This document shows positions 1 to 9,250 of a stretch of 64,000 bases of DNA, in pieces (within the stretch, counting starts at the first letter, position 1; each line of letters opens with the position of its first letter). The stretch comes from Gemmatimonadota bacterium. Lineage in GTDB: Bacteria; Latescibacterota; UBA2968; GCA-2709665. The notes below the pieces were generated by a model, which saw only the letters and a program-made list of their open reading frames with translations, ran no database searches and had not been told where the DNA came from. Made by a program: the position numbers and the translations under genes. The stretch lies in assembly GCA_028874335.1 (NCBI GenBank), contig JAPPJY010000017.1, forward strand, positions 90,858 to 154,857. Reading direction: 5' to 3'.

Positions 1-2
1 GG

Positions 3-1763
3 TACTACGGCACGAAGACGGACCCGGGTGAAGACGTGGACGCCACGACAACCTCATGGCGAAGGGACAAGCTGGGCCAATTCAATATAGATCGGGAACG
101 AAGGCGCATCGTCGTGGAAGACAACAACAGGTACAGCTTGCGGTACGACTTCACCGGTCAGCTCACCCGGCGGAATCTCTTCAAGGCCGGTTTCGTGTTT
201 CAGAACATGAGCAATCTCAACTGGGACTACAACCGGTCCAGCGCGACCAACGCCACGCTCAAGATCATGGCCGGCAACAGCGAGCCCGGCAAGCGGTATA
301 CGGTGAACCGTCTGGCCGCTTACGTGGACGAAAAGCTGGAGTTCCAGGGCCTCGTACTGCATGCTGGCCTTCGCTTCGACAGCTTCTGGGGCGGGCCCGA
401 GCGGACGCTGTCCGGCTTTATGAAGGCACTGCCGGGCTGGAGGACCTACAAGGCCTGGCGCACGGGGCGGGTGCCGCTGGCGAAAACGCGGCCGATGACG
501 AGCCTGTCGCCGCGGATCGGTCTGTCCCATCCGATCACCGAACGGTCCACCGTGCGGTACTCATACGGCGTGTACTACAAACCCCCGCAATTCTCCCTGC
601 TGTGGCTGGAACCCTGGACCACGTCCGACGCCCAGAACCACCCCGAACTGGACGACGTCTGGTTCGATCTGAACTGGATCGGCGGCGGGCAGTGGCGGCT
701 CGACGGCGGCTATCAGAACCCGGGGGGGTTGCCGAGCACCGCCGAGTTCGAGGTGACCGGGGAGTGGAACTTCGTCAGCGACTTCGTAATGGAGCTTTCC
801 ACCTACTACCGCCGGACCGAACGGGTTGGTTCGGGCGGGGTGCATCGGTTCTCGGATCCGGTGCAGACCCTTACCTACGTGGGTCACCGCGGTCCCAACG
901 CCCGCCTGGAAACCAAGGGTATCGAGATGGGTTTCACGAAGGCATTTTCCAACAACTTCTCATTCCGGGTGGGTCTGGACGTGAGTTGGGTGCTCTTCAA
1001 CTGGTCGGGCGGTTCACAGCTTCAGGTTACGACGTTTCCGGACTCCAACTTCATTGCCAGTGCGAAATACTTCTCGGTCGATGCGAATGACGAAATTGTT
1101 CGTCTAACCGACGATGAAATCCGGACGATCGGCCACAGGGCGAACGAGGCGATCCGCAAGAAACAGGCGGACGGGACGACTTTCGTTGGGGGGTGGGGCA
1201 CGAACCGGCTCGATGCGATACGTCCCTGGAGCGAATATCCCGGCCTGAGCGAATCAGAGAAGCAGGAGATGCAGAACCTCTGGTTCGAGGACGTCTGGCG
1301 CCAGGTGGACGCGTTCCGGGGGCAGCCGCCCACCACGAATGCCTCCTTCCAGTTCCTCTGGTCCACGCCGATGGACTGGGGGCCGGGCGAAGAAATCGGC
1401 GGCGCCAAGATCCTGGGTGGCATCCAGGCCAACGTGGTCTGGCGGCTGGACAACGGGCGGCAGTTCCAGATCACGCTTCCCGGGACGAGCGTGCAGACCG
1501 TCCGCAACCGTCCGATTTTTGTCCGGACCGACCTCAACTTCCAGAAGTCGTTCAGGATCGGGGAAACCACCCCCACGTTGTACGCGGAGGTGTTCAACCT
1601 GTTCAATACCTTCTACGACGGCTCCTCCGGCTCCAACTATGTGCGCTGGGGCCTGAAGAAGCCCACGCCGAACGACACCAATTACCTGAAGTACGGCGAC
1701 TCGAATTTCAGGCGCGGTGGAACGCCGAGGTACGTGAATGCGGGCGTGCGGATCGGTTTCTAG
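3..1763 (+). CDS. TonB-dependent receptor, C-terminal beta-barrel part (5' end outside window)
   Basis: The frame is open from the first bases of the window, so the N-terminal plug and signal peptide lie upstream and only about 586 residues are present. The visible part is rich in alternating aromatic/polar strands with long loops, for example runs such as SYGVYYKPPQFSLLW and YAEVFNLFNTFYD, and it ends in a short strand closing with an aromatic residue (AGVRIGF*), as outer-membrane barrels do. TonB-dependent receptors import siderophores, cobalamin or oligosaccharides across the outer membrane using energy from TonB; a TonB-like protein is encoded at 9251. The substrate cannot be told from this part. 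It is followed after 61 bases by a secreted FnIII protein and a PorV-like protein on the same strand, which suggests one envelope operon. Family assignment is fairly safe; specificity is unknown. Confidence 0.8.
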   Translation, partial: YYGTKTDPGEDVDATTTSWRRDKLGQFNIDRERRRIVVEDNNRYSLRYDFTGQLTRRNLFKAGFVFQNMSNLNWDYNRSSATNATLKIMAGNSEPGKRYTVNRLAAYVDEKLEFQGLVLHAGLRFDSFWGGPERTLSGFMKALPGWRTYKAWRTGRVPLAKTRPMTSLSPRIGLSHPITERSTVRYSYGVYYKPPQFSLLWLEPWTTSDAQNHPELDDVWFDLNWIGGGQWRLDGGYQNPGGLPSTAEFEVTGEWNFVSDFVMELSTYYRRTERVGSGGVHRFSDPVQTLTYVGHRGPNARLETKGIEMGFTKAFSNNFSFRVGLDVSWVLFNWSGGSQLQVTTFPDSNFIASAKYFSVDANDEIVRLTDDEIRTIGHRANEAIRKKQADGTTFVGGWGTNRLDAIRPWSEYPGLSESEKQEMQNLWFEDVWRQVDAFRGQPPTTNASFQFLWSTPMDWGPGEEIGGAKILGGIQANVVWRLDNGRQFQITLPGTSVQTVRNRPIFVRTDLNFQKSFRIGETTPTLYAEVFNLFNTFYDGSSGSNYVRWGLKKPTPNDTNYLKYGDSNFRRGGTPRYVNAGVRIGF

Positions 1764-1824
1764 GTATGTATCTGACGCCGGGGCGGCGCGGCTGCCCCGG
1801 CGCAAACAGGCGGGGAGAAAATCA

Positions 1825-4353
1825 ATGAGACGCATAACCATCATTACAGGCGCACTCCTGATCGCAGGCGCGTTCTGGCGTCCGGCCGAGGCCCAGCGGG
1901 CGACCATCTCCAACCTGGCCGGTGAATCGCTGACGCCCCGGCACCTCGCGCGCGGCACCCTTTGGCACAGCTTTCTCAGCACGGGCGCCGAAGGGGCTCG
2001 GCCGGTGGAAGGAAACTATGCCGGCCTCTATCTGGATCTGGCCTATCCGGGGTTCGCGCTGATCAGCTGGGGGGGCGGCGGAACGAACGACTTTTCCGCC
2101 TACTACGGGGAACAGCGCAGCGCCGGGAGCATGCACGTGGATCTGACGTCGCACAACGGCCGCGGCCACGGATGGTGGATCGCCACCAAAGTGAACGGCG
2201 AGGCCGCGGTGAGTTGGGCCAACCCCCTCATATCGGCGATGGAAGAAAGCGAAGACGTCGTGGCGATGGCGGTGGATCCCAGCGTGGACTTCAGGGGCAA
2301 GTACGCGGGGCTGGGCAGCGACGTGGTCAGCCCCAATTCGGGGCGATCGATGGCCAACTGGTGGCCCGGCACCGGGGTGGAGCTGGATGCGCTGGAACCC
2401 AGGGAAATCCTGAATTACCGCATCGGCCAGTACAACGACGTTTCCACCGACAATTTTCCTGAAGACATCGTTCTGAGCAAGTGGACCACCGGGCTGGGCA
2501 TTACGGGTGAGAAGGCGGCCTTTGCGTGGAACCACCCGGACTACGACGATTTCGTGATCACCGAGTGGGTATTCGAGAACACCGGGGATACCGACGGCGA
2601 TCGCTCAGCCGACCTCGCGGGCGGCGGGCACAATCTCTCGAACGTCTATTTTTCCTTCCATCACCGGTTCCTGCCGTCATCCGCGGGCGTCTCCCGGGTC
2701 AGTTACAGGGCGTATTATTCCGACTACGGCACGGGAGACGGGTGCAGCAGCAATTTCGGACCCCTGGACAATTCCCAGGACGACAAGATCAAGTATACGG
2801 AGGCGCCCAATTACGACGGTCCTGCATCCGCGCGCGGCCTCCGGCTGACGTACCAGTACGACTGGGACAACTTCTGCCTGACAGGGCCGCTGGCGGACGA
2901 TATCGGCGATCCGTACCGCTCCGAACACAGGTGCGCGCAGTGCACGTTCCCGAGTCTTATCGGCGTCGGGGACATCACGTCGCCGGCATGGATCGGCAAG
3001 GCCCCGATCGACGTGGATCCCACGGACGGGTTCGTGGGCGATACGGAGAACTACGAGGCGCCGAAGGTTCCTGAGCAGCCGTTCTCGTACAACTTCTTCC
3101 ATTTTCTGTACCGGTATCCGTCCAGCGCGGCGGCCGCCGTCGGGTTACTCACGGACGAACCGAACCCGAATGAGATGAACCACGAGACGCTCTACCAGAT
3201 GCTGATCAGCACGCCGGAACCGTCCTATTTCAACGAGCCGCTTCTGGAACGCCCGAGCAGGGGTTCGGGAAATCCCAACCTGGGCGTGCCGCTGCTCCCG
3301 ATTCCGGCGGTCCCGTCAGGTCCAATGCCGTATATGCCCATCCCCACCTGGGAGTGGGAGGGCAGGCACGGCATTGCCGCGGGCTACACCCCGTTGGAGA
3401 CATACGGCCCCTATGACCTGGCGCCCGGCCAGAAGGTGAAGTTCGTGTTTGCCTACGTGGCGGCCGCACCGGTTACGGAGAACTTCCGGGCTTACCAGAA
3501 GTCGGGAGACACCAGCGAACTCAAGAAGGAAGAGAACGGCGCCGCGTTCACCAATCTGCTCAACCACCTCAATAAAGCCAAGGAGGCCTATGCGCTGGGT
3601 TACGACCTGCCCAACCAGCCTCCCGACGTGGACGCGACGGTGTCCTCTTCCGAGAACGCCCGCAACCTGATTACCTGGAAGGGCGACCCGGAGAAGTCGA
3701 TCAATCCGGATACCGGGCAATCCGACGTGGCGGGCTACCGCGTCTACCAGTCCGAGACCCAGCCGGGCCTCTGGAAGATGATCCAGGACGTACCGGCGAA
3801 CGGCTCCGCGGAATACGCGTACGAAGACACGGAGTCGCTCGCGGGATTCCAGTATTATTATGCCGTGCGCTCCTACCAGGGCAGCGCCAATTCCGGATTC
3901 GCCAGCCGGGTTACGGGCGCCACGGTGGAGGGCGGTGTCCGGGCCTACGAATCCGGAATCGGAGACGTTTCCACGTACTATCTGCCCCCCTCGGGAGCGG
4001 CGCCCGACAGCCCCGTGCAGGTGCCCACGGCCAGCGCGGACCGGCTGGAAAAGGATATCCTCATTGTGCCGAATCCGTACATCCCCGAGTCGCCGCACAC
4101 TTACGAGGGCTCAACCAAGATCCGCATCCTGAATGTCCCCAGGAAGGCCAAGATCAGGATCTTCTCGGTAGCCGGCGACCTGGTGGGCGAAGTCGACCAC
4201 GATTCGCAGACAGAGGGCGAAGCAGCCTTCTTCCAGTTCAACAGAACGCACATCACGCAGTTGACCTTCGGCGTGTACTTCGTCACCGTCGAGTCCCTGG
4301 TGTCGGAATCCCAGGGACAGGTGAAGGGCGCCAAGCTGGTCATCATTCGCTAA
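1825..4353 (+). CDS. Secreted FnIII-like protein with C-terminal sorting-type domain
   Basis: This 842-residue protein starts at an ATG followed by a clear signal peptide (MRRITIITGALLIAGAFWRP, then AEAQ). A longer frame begins at 1738 inside the preceding gene but would bury the signal peptide. Most of the protein is unassigned, with many Trp/Tyr/Gly-rich segments. Around residues 600-700 is a fibronectin-III-like unit (NLITWKGDPEKS ... GYRVYQSETQPG). The last ~100 residues (VPNPYIPES, KIRIFSVAGDLV, GVYFVTVES) resemble the FlgD-like / type IX-sorting tails of FCB bacteria. It sits between a TonB receptor and a PorV-like gene, fitting a cell-surface or secreted role tied to that receptor. The specific function is not recognised. 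Confidence 0.75.
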   Translation: MRRITIITGALLIAGAFWRPAEAQRATISNLAGESLTPRHLARGTLWHSFLSTGAEGARPVEGNYAGLYLDLAYPGFALISWGGGGTNDFSAYYGEQRSAGSMHVDLTSHNGRGHGWWIATKVNGEAAVSWANPLISAMEESEDVVAMAVDPSVDFRGKYAGLGSDVVSPNSGRSMANWWPGTGVELDALEPREILNYRIGQYNDVSTDNFPEDIVLSKWTTGLGITGEKAAFAWNHPDYDDFVITEWVFENTGDTDGDRSADLAGGGHNLSNVYFSFHHRFLPSSAGVSRVSYRAYYSDYGTGDGCSSNFGPLDNSQDDKIKYTEAPNYDGPASARGLRLTYQYDWDNFCLTGPLADDIGDPYRSEHRCAQCTFPSLIGVGDITSPAWIGKAPIDVDPTDGFVGDTENYEAPKVPEQPFSYNFFHFLYRYPSSAAAAVGLLTDEPNPNEMNHETLYQMLISTPEPSYFNEPLLERPSRGSGNPNLGVPLLPIPAVPSGPMPYMPIPTWEWEGRHGIAAGYTPLETYGPYDLAPGQKVKFVFAYVAAAPVTENFRAYQKSGDTSELKKEENGAAFTNLLNHLNKAKEAYALGYDLPNQPPDVDATVSSSENARNLITWKGDPEKSINPDTGQSDVAGYRVYQSETQPGLWKMIQDVPANGSAEYAYEDTESLAGFQYYYAVRSYQGSANSGFASRVTGATVEGGVRAYESGIGDVSTYYLPPSGAAPDSPVQVPTASADRLEKDILIVPNPYIPESPHTYEGSTKIRILNVPRKAKIRIFSVAGDLVGEVDHDSQTEGEAAFFQFNRTHITQLTFGVYFVTVESLVSESQGQVKGAKLVIIR

Positions 4354-4363
4354 GGAGGTCGCC

Positions 4364-5338
4364 ATGAGGCGCATATATCGGATCGGCTTTGCGGCGCTTG
4401 TCGGCGTCCTCTTGCTGGGCGCCCCGGCGTTGGCCGACATCTCCAACCAGACCCCGGTGGGCGAGACCTACGCGGCCTTCCTGGAAATTTCCCAGAGCGC
4501 GCGCGCCGCCGGGATGGGCGACGCGTACGTGGCCGTGGCGGACGACATCAATTCCGTGTTCTGGAATCCCGCCGGGCTCACGGCCATGACGCCCAATCGG
4601 CTGCAGTTCGCATTCACGAACACCAGGTGGCTCCTGGAGTCCCAGTTGAACTCCGCGGCGATCGGCGTCAATACGGACTACGGCGCCCTCGCCCTGAGTC
4701 TGGTGGCGTTCAATACGGGCGATATCGAAGAAACCACCATTTTTAATCCGGAGGGAACCGGCCGGATCCTGGACACCGGAAGCTGGGCGGTGGGCGGGGT
4801 CTATGCCAGGCAGTTTACCGAGCGCTTCTCGGTGGGATTCCAGGCGCGGGTGATCGAGGAAAAGCTCGACACGGGTTACGATTACCGCGTTTTCGACCTG
4901 GCGGTCGGCACTTTCTACCATACCGGATACCGGAGCCTGCGCATCGGCATGTCGCTGCGCAACTTCGGGAAGGACCTCGTACTCCTCACGGACGAAGCCA
5001 TCAAGGGCAAGATGCCGGTTTTCTTCAGCATGGCAACCGCGGCTGAGGTCTACGGGGAACGCGGGGAAGACGTCTCGCTGACCGGCGCGGTCGAGGCGCT
5101 CTACAGCGTGAGCGTCGAACGGCGGATGCACGTGGGCGCCGAACTCTGGCTGCGGAACATCGTCGCGCTTCGGGCCGGTTACAAGCTGGGCTACGACGTG
5201 CAGGACGTTACCGCCGGGGCGGGCGTCCGGATTCAGCGCGGGATTCATCACGTGCAGGCGGATTTCGCCTACGTGAAGTTCGACCATTTTCCCGATAACG
5301 GCGCGACCCTGCGGTTTTCCGTAACCGGATCGTTCTGA
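4364..5338 (+). CDS. PorV/PorQ family outer-membrane protein
   Basis: A 324-residue protein with a signal peptide (RIGFAALVGVLLLGAPALAD) and the family signature just after it: SARAAGMGDAYVAVADD then NSVFWNPAGL. In FCB bacteria PorV is the type IX secretion component that shuttles cargo from the translocon, while other members are general FadL-like outer-membrane barrels; which one applies here is not decidable from sequence alone. The Shine-Dalgarno AAGGAGG begins in the stop codon of the preceding gene and lies 6 bases before the ATG, so the two genes are translationally close and probably one operon. The partner upstream carries a sorting-like tail, which supports a secretion link. Length is usual for the family. 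Confidence 0.85.
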   Translation: MRRIYRIGFAALVGVLLLGAPALADISNQTPVGETYAAFLEISQSARAAGMGDAYVAVADDINSVFWNPAGLTAMTPNRLQFAFTNTRWLLESQLNSAAIGVNTDYGALALSLVAFNTGDIEETTIFNPEGTGRILDTGSWAVGGVYARQFTERFSVGFQARVIEEKLDTGYDYRVFDLAVGTFYHTGYRSLRIGMSLRNFGKDLVLLTDEAIKGKMPVFFSMATAAEVYGERGEDVSLTGAVEALYSVSVERRMHVGAELWLRNIVALRAGYKLGYDVQDVTAGAGVRIQRGIHHVQADFAYVKFDHFPDNGATLRFSVTGSF

Positions 5339-5368
5339 CCGAACAGAAGCGCAATTCGAATGAACCGC

Positions 5369-5400
5369 CAGGCGGCTTTGTTTCGCGACAGGGCCGCCTG
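5369..5400 (+). terminator. Possible terminator hairpin after the PorV-like gene
   Basis: A perfect 8-bp inverted repeat (CAGGCGGC ... GCCGCCTG) with a 16-base loop lies 30 bases after the PorV-like stop codon. Only a weak T-rich stretch (TCTGTTT) follows, so termination may be partial. Confidence 0.4.
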
Positions 5401-5426
5401 TCTGTTTACCGGGGAGATGTCGGTAC

Positions 5427-8198
5427 ATGAAAGATCGACAATGGCGGTGTGTTCGCCTGTTGTTGGTTTCTGCGCTGATCATCGCCTTGCAATGGCCGGT
5501 TAACGCGCCTGCCGCCGGAACGTCGTTGTCTGAACTGGATGCCGTGTACGCAAGGGGCCTGAAAGCCCGTGACGTGCCGGCGGTGGTGGCGGCGGCGAAG
5601 GCGTTGGAACGGGCTCTTGTCGACCATCCGGACCACGCGGGACTCGTTCTGAACCGGGTTGGCATGCTGTACCTGCGGGTGGGCAGAGCTCGGGACGCGC
5701 GCTCGGCATTTGAACGGGCGGTGGGATTCGACCCGAAGCTGGCCACGGCGCATTGCGGCCTCGGACGGGTGGCCCTGGAACTGGAAGGAGACCCCGAAGC
5801 GGCGTTGCCTCATCTGGAAGCAGCCCTGGTGGCCGATCCCACGTATACATGGACGCACACGTATCTGGCGCGGGCCCTGGCTCAGGTCGGGCGCCAGCTT
5901 CTTGTAGCCGGCGCCCCGGACAGTGCGCGCACGGCGTTTGAACGGGCGGTTGGATTCAATCCGAAACAGACCACCGCGCATAGCGGCCTGGGCAGGCTGG
6001 CGCTCGAACAGGCGTCCGACCCGGAGGCGGCGCTGCCGCATCTGGAAGCCGCACTGAGCGCCGATTCCACCCATGCCGAAGCGCACTACCTGCTTGCCAG
6101 GGCCTACCAGGAAACCGGGCGCCCGGGGGCGAGGCAGGCCGCGGACCGGGCGCTTCAGTACAACTCCAGGTATGCGCCCGCCCATCTGCTGCTGGCCGAA
6201 TCACACCGTGAGGAGGGAGACCTTCATGGCGCGATGGTCTACTTCGAAAAGTACCTGGAGCTGAAGCCCGCGGACCAGGAAGGGGCGCTGGCATTTGCCG
6301 GAGAGTTGCTGGAAAACGGAAGATTCAAAGAGGTCGAAACCCTCACGTCACTGATGTCCGACGACCTCGCGCTGCCGCTGCTGGCGCAGGCGCTGATGGC
6401 GCGGGGCGATTACGAAGGCGCCCTGCGGGGGTTCAAGGTTTACGTCGAAAGTCTGGAACCGGAAGAACAGGCGCTTTACCGGGACATCTCGCTGGTGGGT
6501 CTGCCGCATGAAATCGATGCGTATCGCAACACCCCCCCCGAAAAGCGGGCCGCGTTTCTGCAGCGCTTCTGGCTCCGCCACGACCCGTTCAAGGCCTCAC
6601 GGGGCGCGATGCGTCGCGCCGAGCACTATCGTCGGGTATGGTACGCGAGGACAAATTTCGGAACGCTGAAGTGGCCCTGGGACCGCCGCGGCGAAGTGTA
6701 CATCAGGTACGGGGAACCGGACTACCGCTCCTCCTCGATCCAGCCGAATCCAAAGATCCCGCCGGCGGTCGAACGTGTGCAGGACAATATGGCCTACCAG
6801 CTGTACGGCACTCAGGGCGTGGGCATCAGCTACGTAGGACCTGTCTTTCCCGTCCGAACCGATCTGGGATCCTTTCTGGAGCCCAGCGAGGACATCCGGC
6901 GCGACCTGCAGGCTGCTGTAATCGAGGAGCTCGATCTGGCCGTGTTTGCACCCGATCAGGCCGAACCGGGCGCCGATGGCAATCCCGCCGCGTCACCGCA
7001 GCAACTGATAGATCTCGAAGACTCTCCCATAGAGGCCGGCATCGATCTGGATCCCGAATTCGCGATCGGGCTGAGCGGATGGAAGCCGGTAACGACGGGG
7101 CACAACTGGGCGTCGGTGCCCTGGGAGGTCTGGGTATATGCGGGCGTGGGAAAGGGACTGGAAGTCGCCTTCACGGATGAACGGAACTCCGGCGTATACG
7201 ACTATGCGCCAGTCCCCGGTGTAAGCAGCCAGGATCTCAAGAACCTCGATGAAGACCCCCATGTGGGGCAGATGGCCTATGTGCGGCTCATGCAGCGGCT
7301 AACGGAACTGGCGCCTGCAACCCGTGTTGCGTCCGTGTCGCGCGAGGAGCCGGAGTACTTCAGCGTATCGGGATTCGAGGCGCTCGACTTCAGCTACGAC
7401 GTGGTCACTTTCCGTGGCAAGAACGGCGGAACGGAAATCCAGGTCAACGTCGGCATTCCCATTGAGCATGTCGCGCTGCCCGGGGATACGGACGACGACG
7501 TGATGGTGAACCGGCGGGTCGCGCTGATGGACGTCCGGTACACGAAGGTGCTGGCGCTGCAGCAGGACCTGGAGGTGCCCGTCTCGGGGCGGCGGCGTGA
7601 CCGTGCCCTTCTGGACCGGGTGGATCTCCTGGATGTACTGCCGGGGGACTACGAACTGGCCCTGCAGGTGCAGCGGCACAACACGAATCGGCTACAGGCG
7701 TATTCGCAGAAGCTCGCGGTGGAAGATTACTCCGGTGAGGGTCTGAAGCTGAGCGATCTGTTCGTGGCGCGTCAGGTGACGGCCGTGATGCCCGGGTCCG
7801 ACCCGAAGTTCGTCCGCGGCAAGTGGAACGTCACACCGCTGCCTTCGCATGTCTTCGACGCGGGGCAGCACGTGTTTGTCTTCTTCGAAATCTATAATCT
7901 CACGCCGGATGAATTCGGGGCGACGCGTTACGAGGTGGTTTATGAGGTTTACAGCACCGATGAGAGGGGCACCAGCCTCTCACGCCTCTCGACAAGAGTC
8001 CTGGGGCGGTCGGAATCGGCTGTGACCGTACGCTACGAACAGACCGGGTCCGAGGCGTCGGTATCGGACTACGTGGCGCTGGACATCGGAGAGACCGCCG
8101 CCGGGCGCCGCAGGGTCAGGATGACCGTAAAGGACATGAACAGCGGACAGCGGGCAACCAAGGAAGGCCGCTTCTGGGTCAGGGAAGCAACGCAATAA
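5427..8198 (+). CDS. TPR repeat protein with GWxTD domain
   Basis: A 923-residue exported protein: signal peptide about residues 1-30 (LLLVSALIIALQWPVNA), TPR repeats about 35-330, then a GWxTD-type domain about 355-440, recognisable from EKRAAFLQRFWLRHDPF, AEHYRRVWYARTNFG and GEVYIRYGEPD. The eponymous GWxTD motif is replaced by WPWDRR. Two adjacent TPR blocks are near copies (ARSAFERAVGFDP / ARTAFERAVGFNP, each followed by EAALPHLEAAL), so the array grew by internal duplication. The C-terminal half (residues 460-923) is beta-rich and unassigned. GWxTD proteins are common in Acidobacteria, Gemmatimonadetes and FCB-related phyla; their role is not established. It stands behind a possible terminator and ahead of a methyltransferase-like gene, so operon membership is open. 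Confidence 0.85.
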   Translation: MKDRQWRCVRLLLVSALIIALQWPVNAPAAGTSLSELDAVYARGLKARDVPAVVAAAKALERALVDHPDHAGLVLNRVGMLYLRVGRARDARSAFERAVGFDPKLATAHCGLGRVALELEGDPEAALPHLEAALVADPTYTWTHTYLARALAQVGRQLLVAGAPDSARTAFERAVGFNPKQTTAHSGLGRLALEQASDPEAALPHLEAALSADSTHAEAHYLLARAYQETGRPGARQAADRALQYNSRYAPAHLLLAESHREEGDLHGAMVYFEKYLELKPADQEGALAFAGELLENGRFKEVETLTSLMSDDLALPLLAQALMARGDYEGALRGFKVYVESLEPEEQALYRDISLVGLPHEIDAYRNTPPEKRAAFLQRFWLRHDPFKASRGAMRRAEHYRRVWYARTNFGTLKWPWDRRGEVYIRYGEPDYRSSSIQPNPKIPPAVERVQDNMAYQLYGTQGVGISYVGPVFPVRTDLGSFLEPSEDIRRDLQAAVIEELDLAVFAPDQAEPGADGNPAASPQQLIDLEDSPIEAGIDLDPEFAIGLSGWKPVTTGHNWASVPWEVWVYAGVGKGLEVAFTDERNSGVYDYAPVPGVSSQDLKNLDEDPHVGQMAYVRLMQRLTELAPATRVASVSREEPEYFSVSGFEALDFSYDVVTFRGKNGGTEIQVNVGIPIEHVALPGDTDDDVMVNRRVALMDVRYTKVLALQQDLEVPVSGRRRDRALLDRVDLLDVLPGDYELALQVQRHNTNRLQAYSQKLAVEDYSGEGLKLSDLFVARQVTAVMPGSDPKFVRGKWNVTPLPSHVFDAGQHVFVFFEIYNLTPDEFGATRYEVVYEVYSTDERGTSLSRLSTRVLGRSESAVTVRYEQTGSEASVSDYVALDIGETAAGRRRVRMTVKDMNSGQRATKEGRFWVREATQ

Positions 8199-8267
8199 TC
8201 GGAAATGATGTCCGGGGTGGCGGACCCGGGGGAGATCGTCTCCGATCAGAAGGAGGAAGACCGCGAG

Positions 8268-9143
8268 ATGGCCGACGATGTGATGGAAATGCTCGGCGAG
8301 GACGTCGTCCTGTGCGACGGCGGCATGATTCTGGAAGCCAGGTGGCGCGGGTACGACACGCCGGCGGCGATCGTGGAACATCCGGACGCCATCCGGCAGA
8401 TCCACCGGGACTTCCTGAACGCCGGCTCCCAGGTGCTCGAAGCGGTGACCTGGTTTACGTCACGGTCCCAGTTGGATCGTCATTTCGGATGGGGCGGCCG
8501 GCTCGACGAGGTGAACCGGATGGGCGTGCAGCTTGCGAAAGAAGCGTCTTCCGGGACGGCGCCGGTGGGCGGATGCCTGGTCTCCACGCGGACCGGGTCC
8601 TGGGAGGGCGATCCGATATTCGATCCGGAAGACCCCTCTTCCAGGGACCGGGCGAAGGCGGAATGGGACGAACAGATCGCGATTCTGGTGGACGCGGGAG
8701 CGGATTTTCTCATTCCGGAGACGTTTCATCGCCTCGACGAGGTGCTGGTCTGCCTGGAGTGCTGCAATAAGACGAGCGTTCCGACCATGGTATTCCTGGG
8801 TATGAGCCGGACGACGGAAGACGGCGCCACCGCTGCCGAGTGCGCCCGCGTACTGGCCGGAGAGGGTGCCGATGTGGTGGGTCTGGTATGCAACGGAGCG
8901 CCCGAGGGGATGTTGAATCTCGTCACCGAGATGCGTCAGGCGGTGGATGTGCCCGTCGCGTGGCAGCCCAATGGGTTCGGTCCGGGCGGAAAGGACACCC
9001 GTGTACCCCTGGACGTGATGGCCGGCTGCGCGGCAAAGGCGAAGGCGGAAGGGATCAATCTCATCGGTGCATGCTGTGGGGCGGGCCCGAACGTGATCAG
9101 GGCGATGGCGCGGGCATTGGGACGCGCGCCCGAAGCCGCCTGA
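8268..9143 (+). CDS. Homocysteine S-methyltransferase family protein (copy 1)
   Basis: A 291-residue TIM-barrel protein of the homocysteine S-methyltransferase (Pfam S-methyl_trans) family, which moves a methyl group from donors such as S-methylmethionine or betaine to homocysteine using a zinc held by three cysteines. Those are visible: one in GLVCNGAP and a Cys pair in IGACCGAGPN. The N-terminus has LCDGGMILEARWRGYDTP, similar to the DGG start of the family. I chose the ATG at 8268 because AAGGAGG lies 11 bases upstream; a longer frame from 8205 has no such site. Copies at 13727 and 14785 are paralogues. It begins the first of two repeated modules (methyltransferase, Gfo/Idh/MocA protein, membrane protein). 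The methyl donor is unknown. Confidence 0.85.
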   Translation: MADDVMEMLGEDVVLCDGGMILEARWRGYDTPAAIVEHPDAIRQIHRDFLNAGSQVLEAVTWFTSRSQLDRHFGWGGRLDEVNRMGVQLAKEASSGTAPVGGCLVSTRTGSWEGDPIFDPEDPSSRDRAKAEWDEQIAILVDAGADFLIPETFHRLDEVLVCLECCNKTSVPTMVFLGMSRTTEDGATAAECARVLAGEGADVVGLVCNGAPEGMLNLVTEMRQAVDVPVAWQPNGFGPGGKDTRVPLDVMAGCAAKAKAEGINLIGACCGAGPNVIRAMARALGRAPEAA

Positions 9144-9250
9144 GCCGGCGTTATCCGAACTGTCTCCTGTCGTTGGTGGATGGTCGCCGCGAACCATAAA
9201 CGCGTGTTGTACCCAGGTACGCCGGCCGTGCAGGCAGCGTGGAGTGTACA

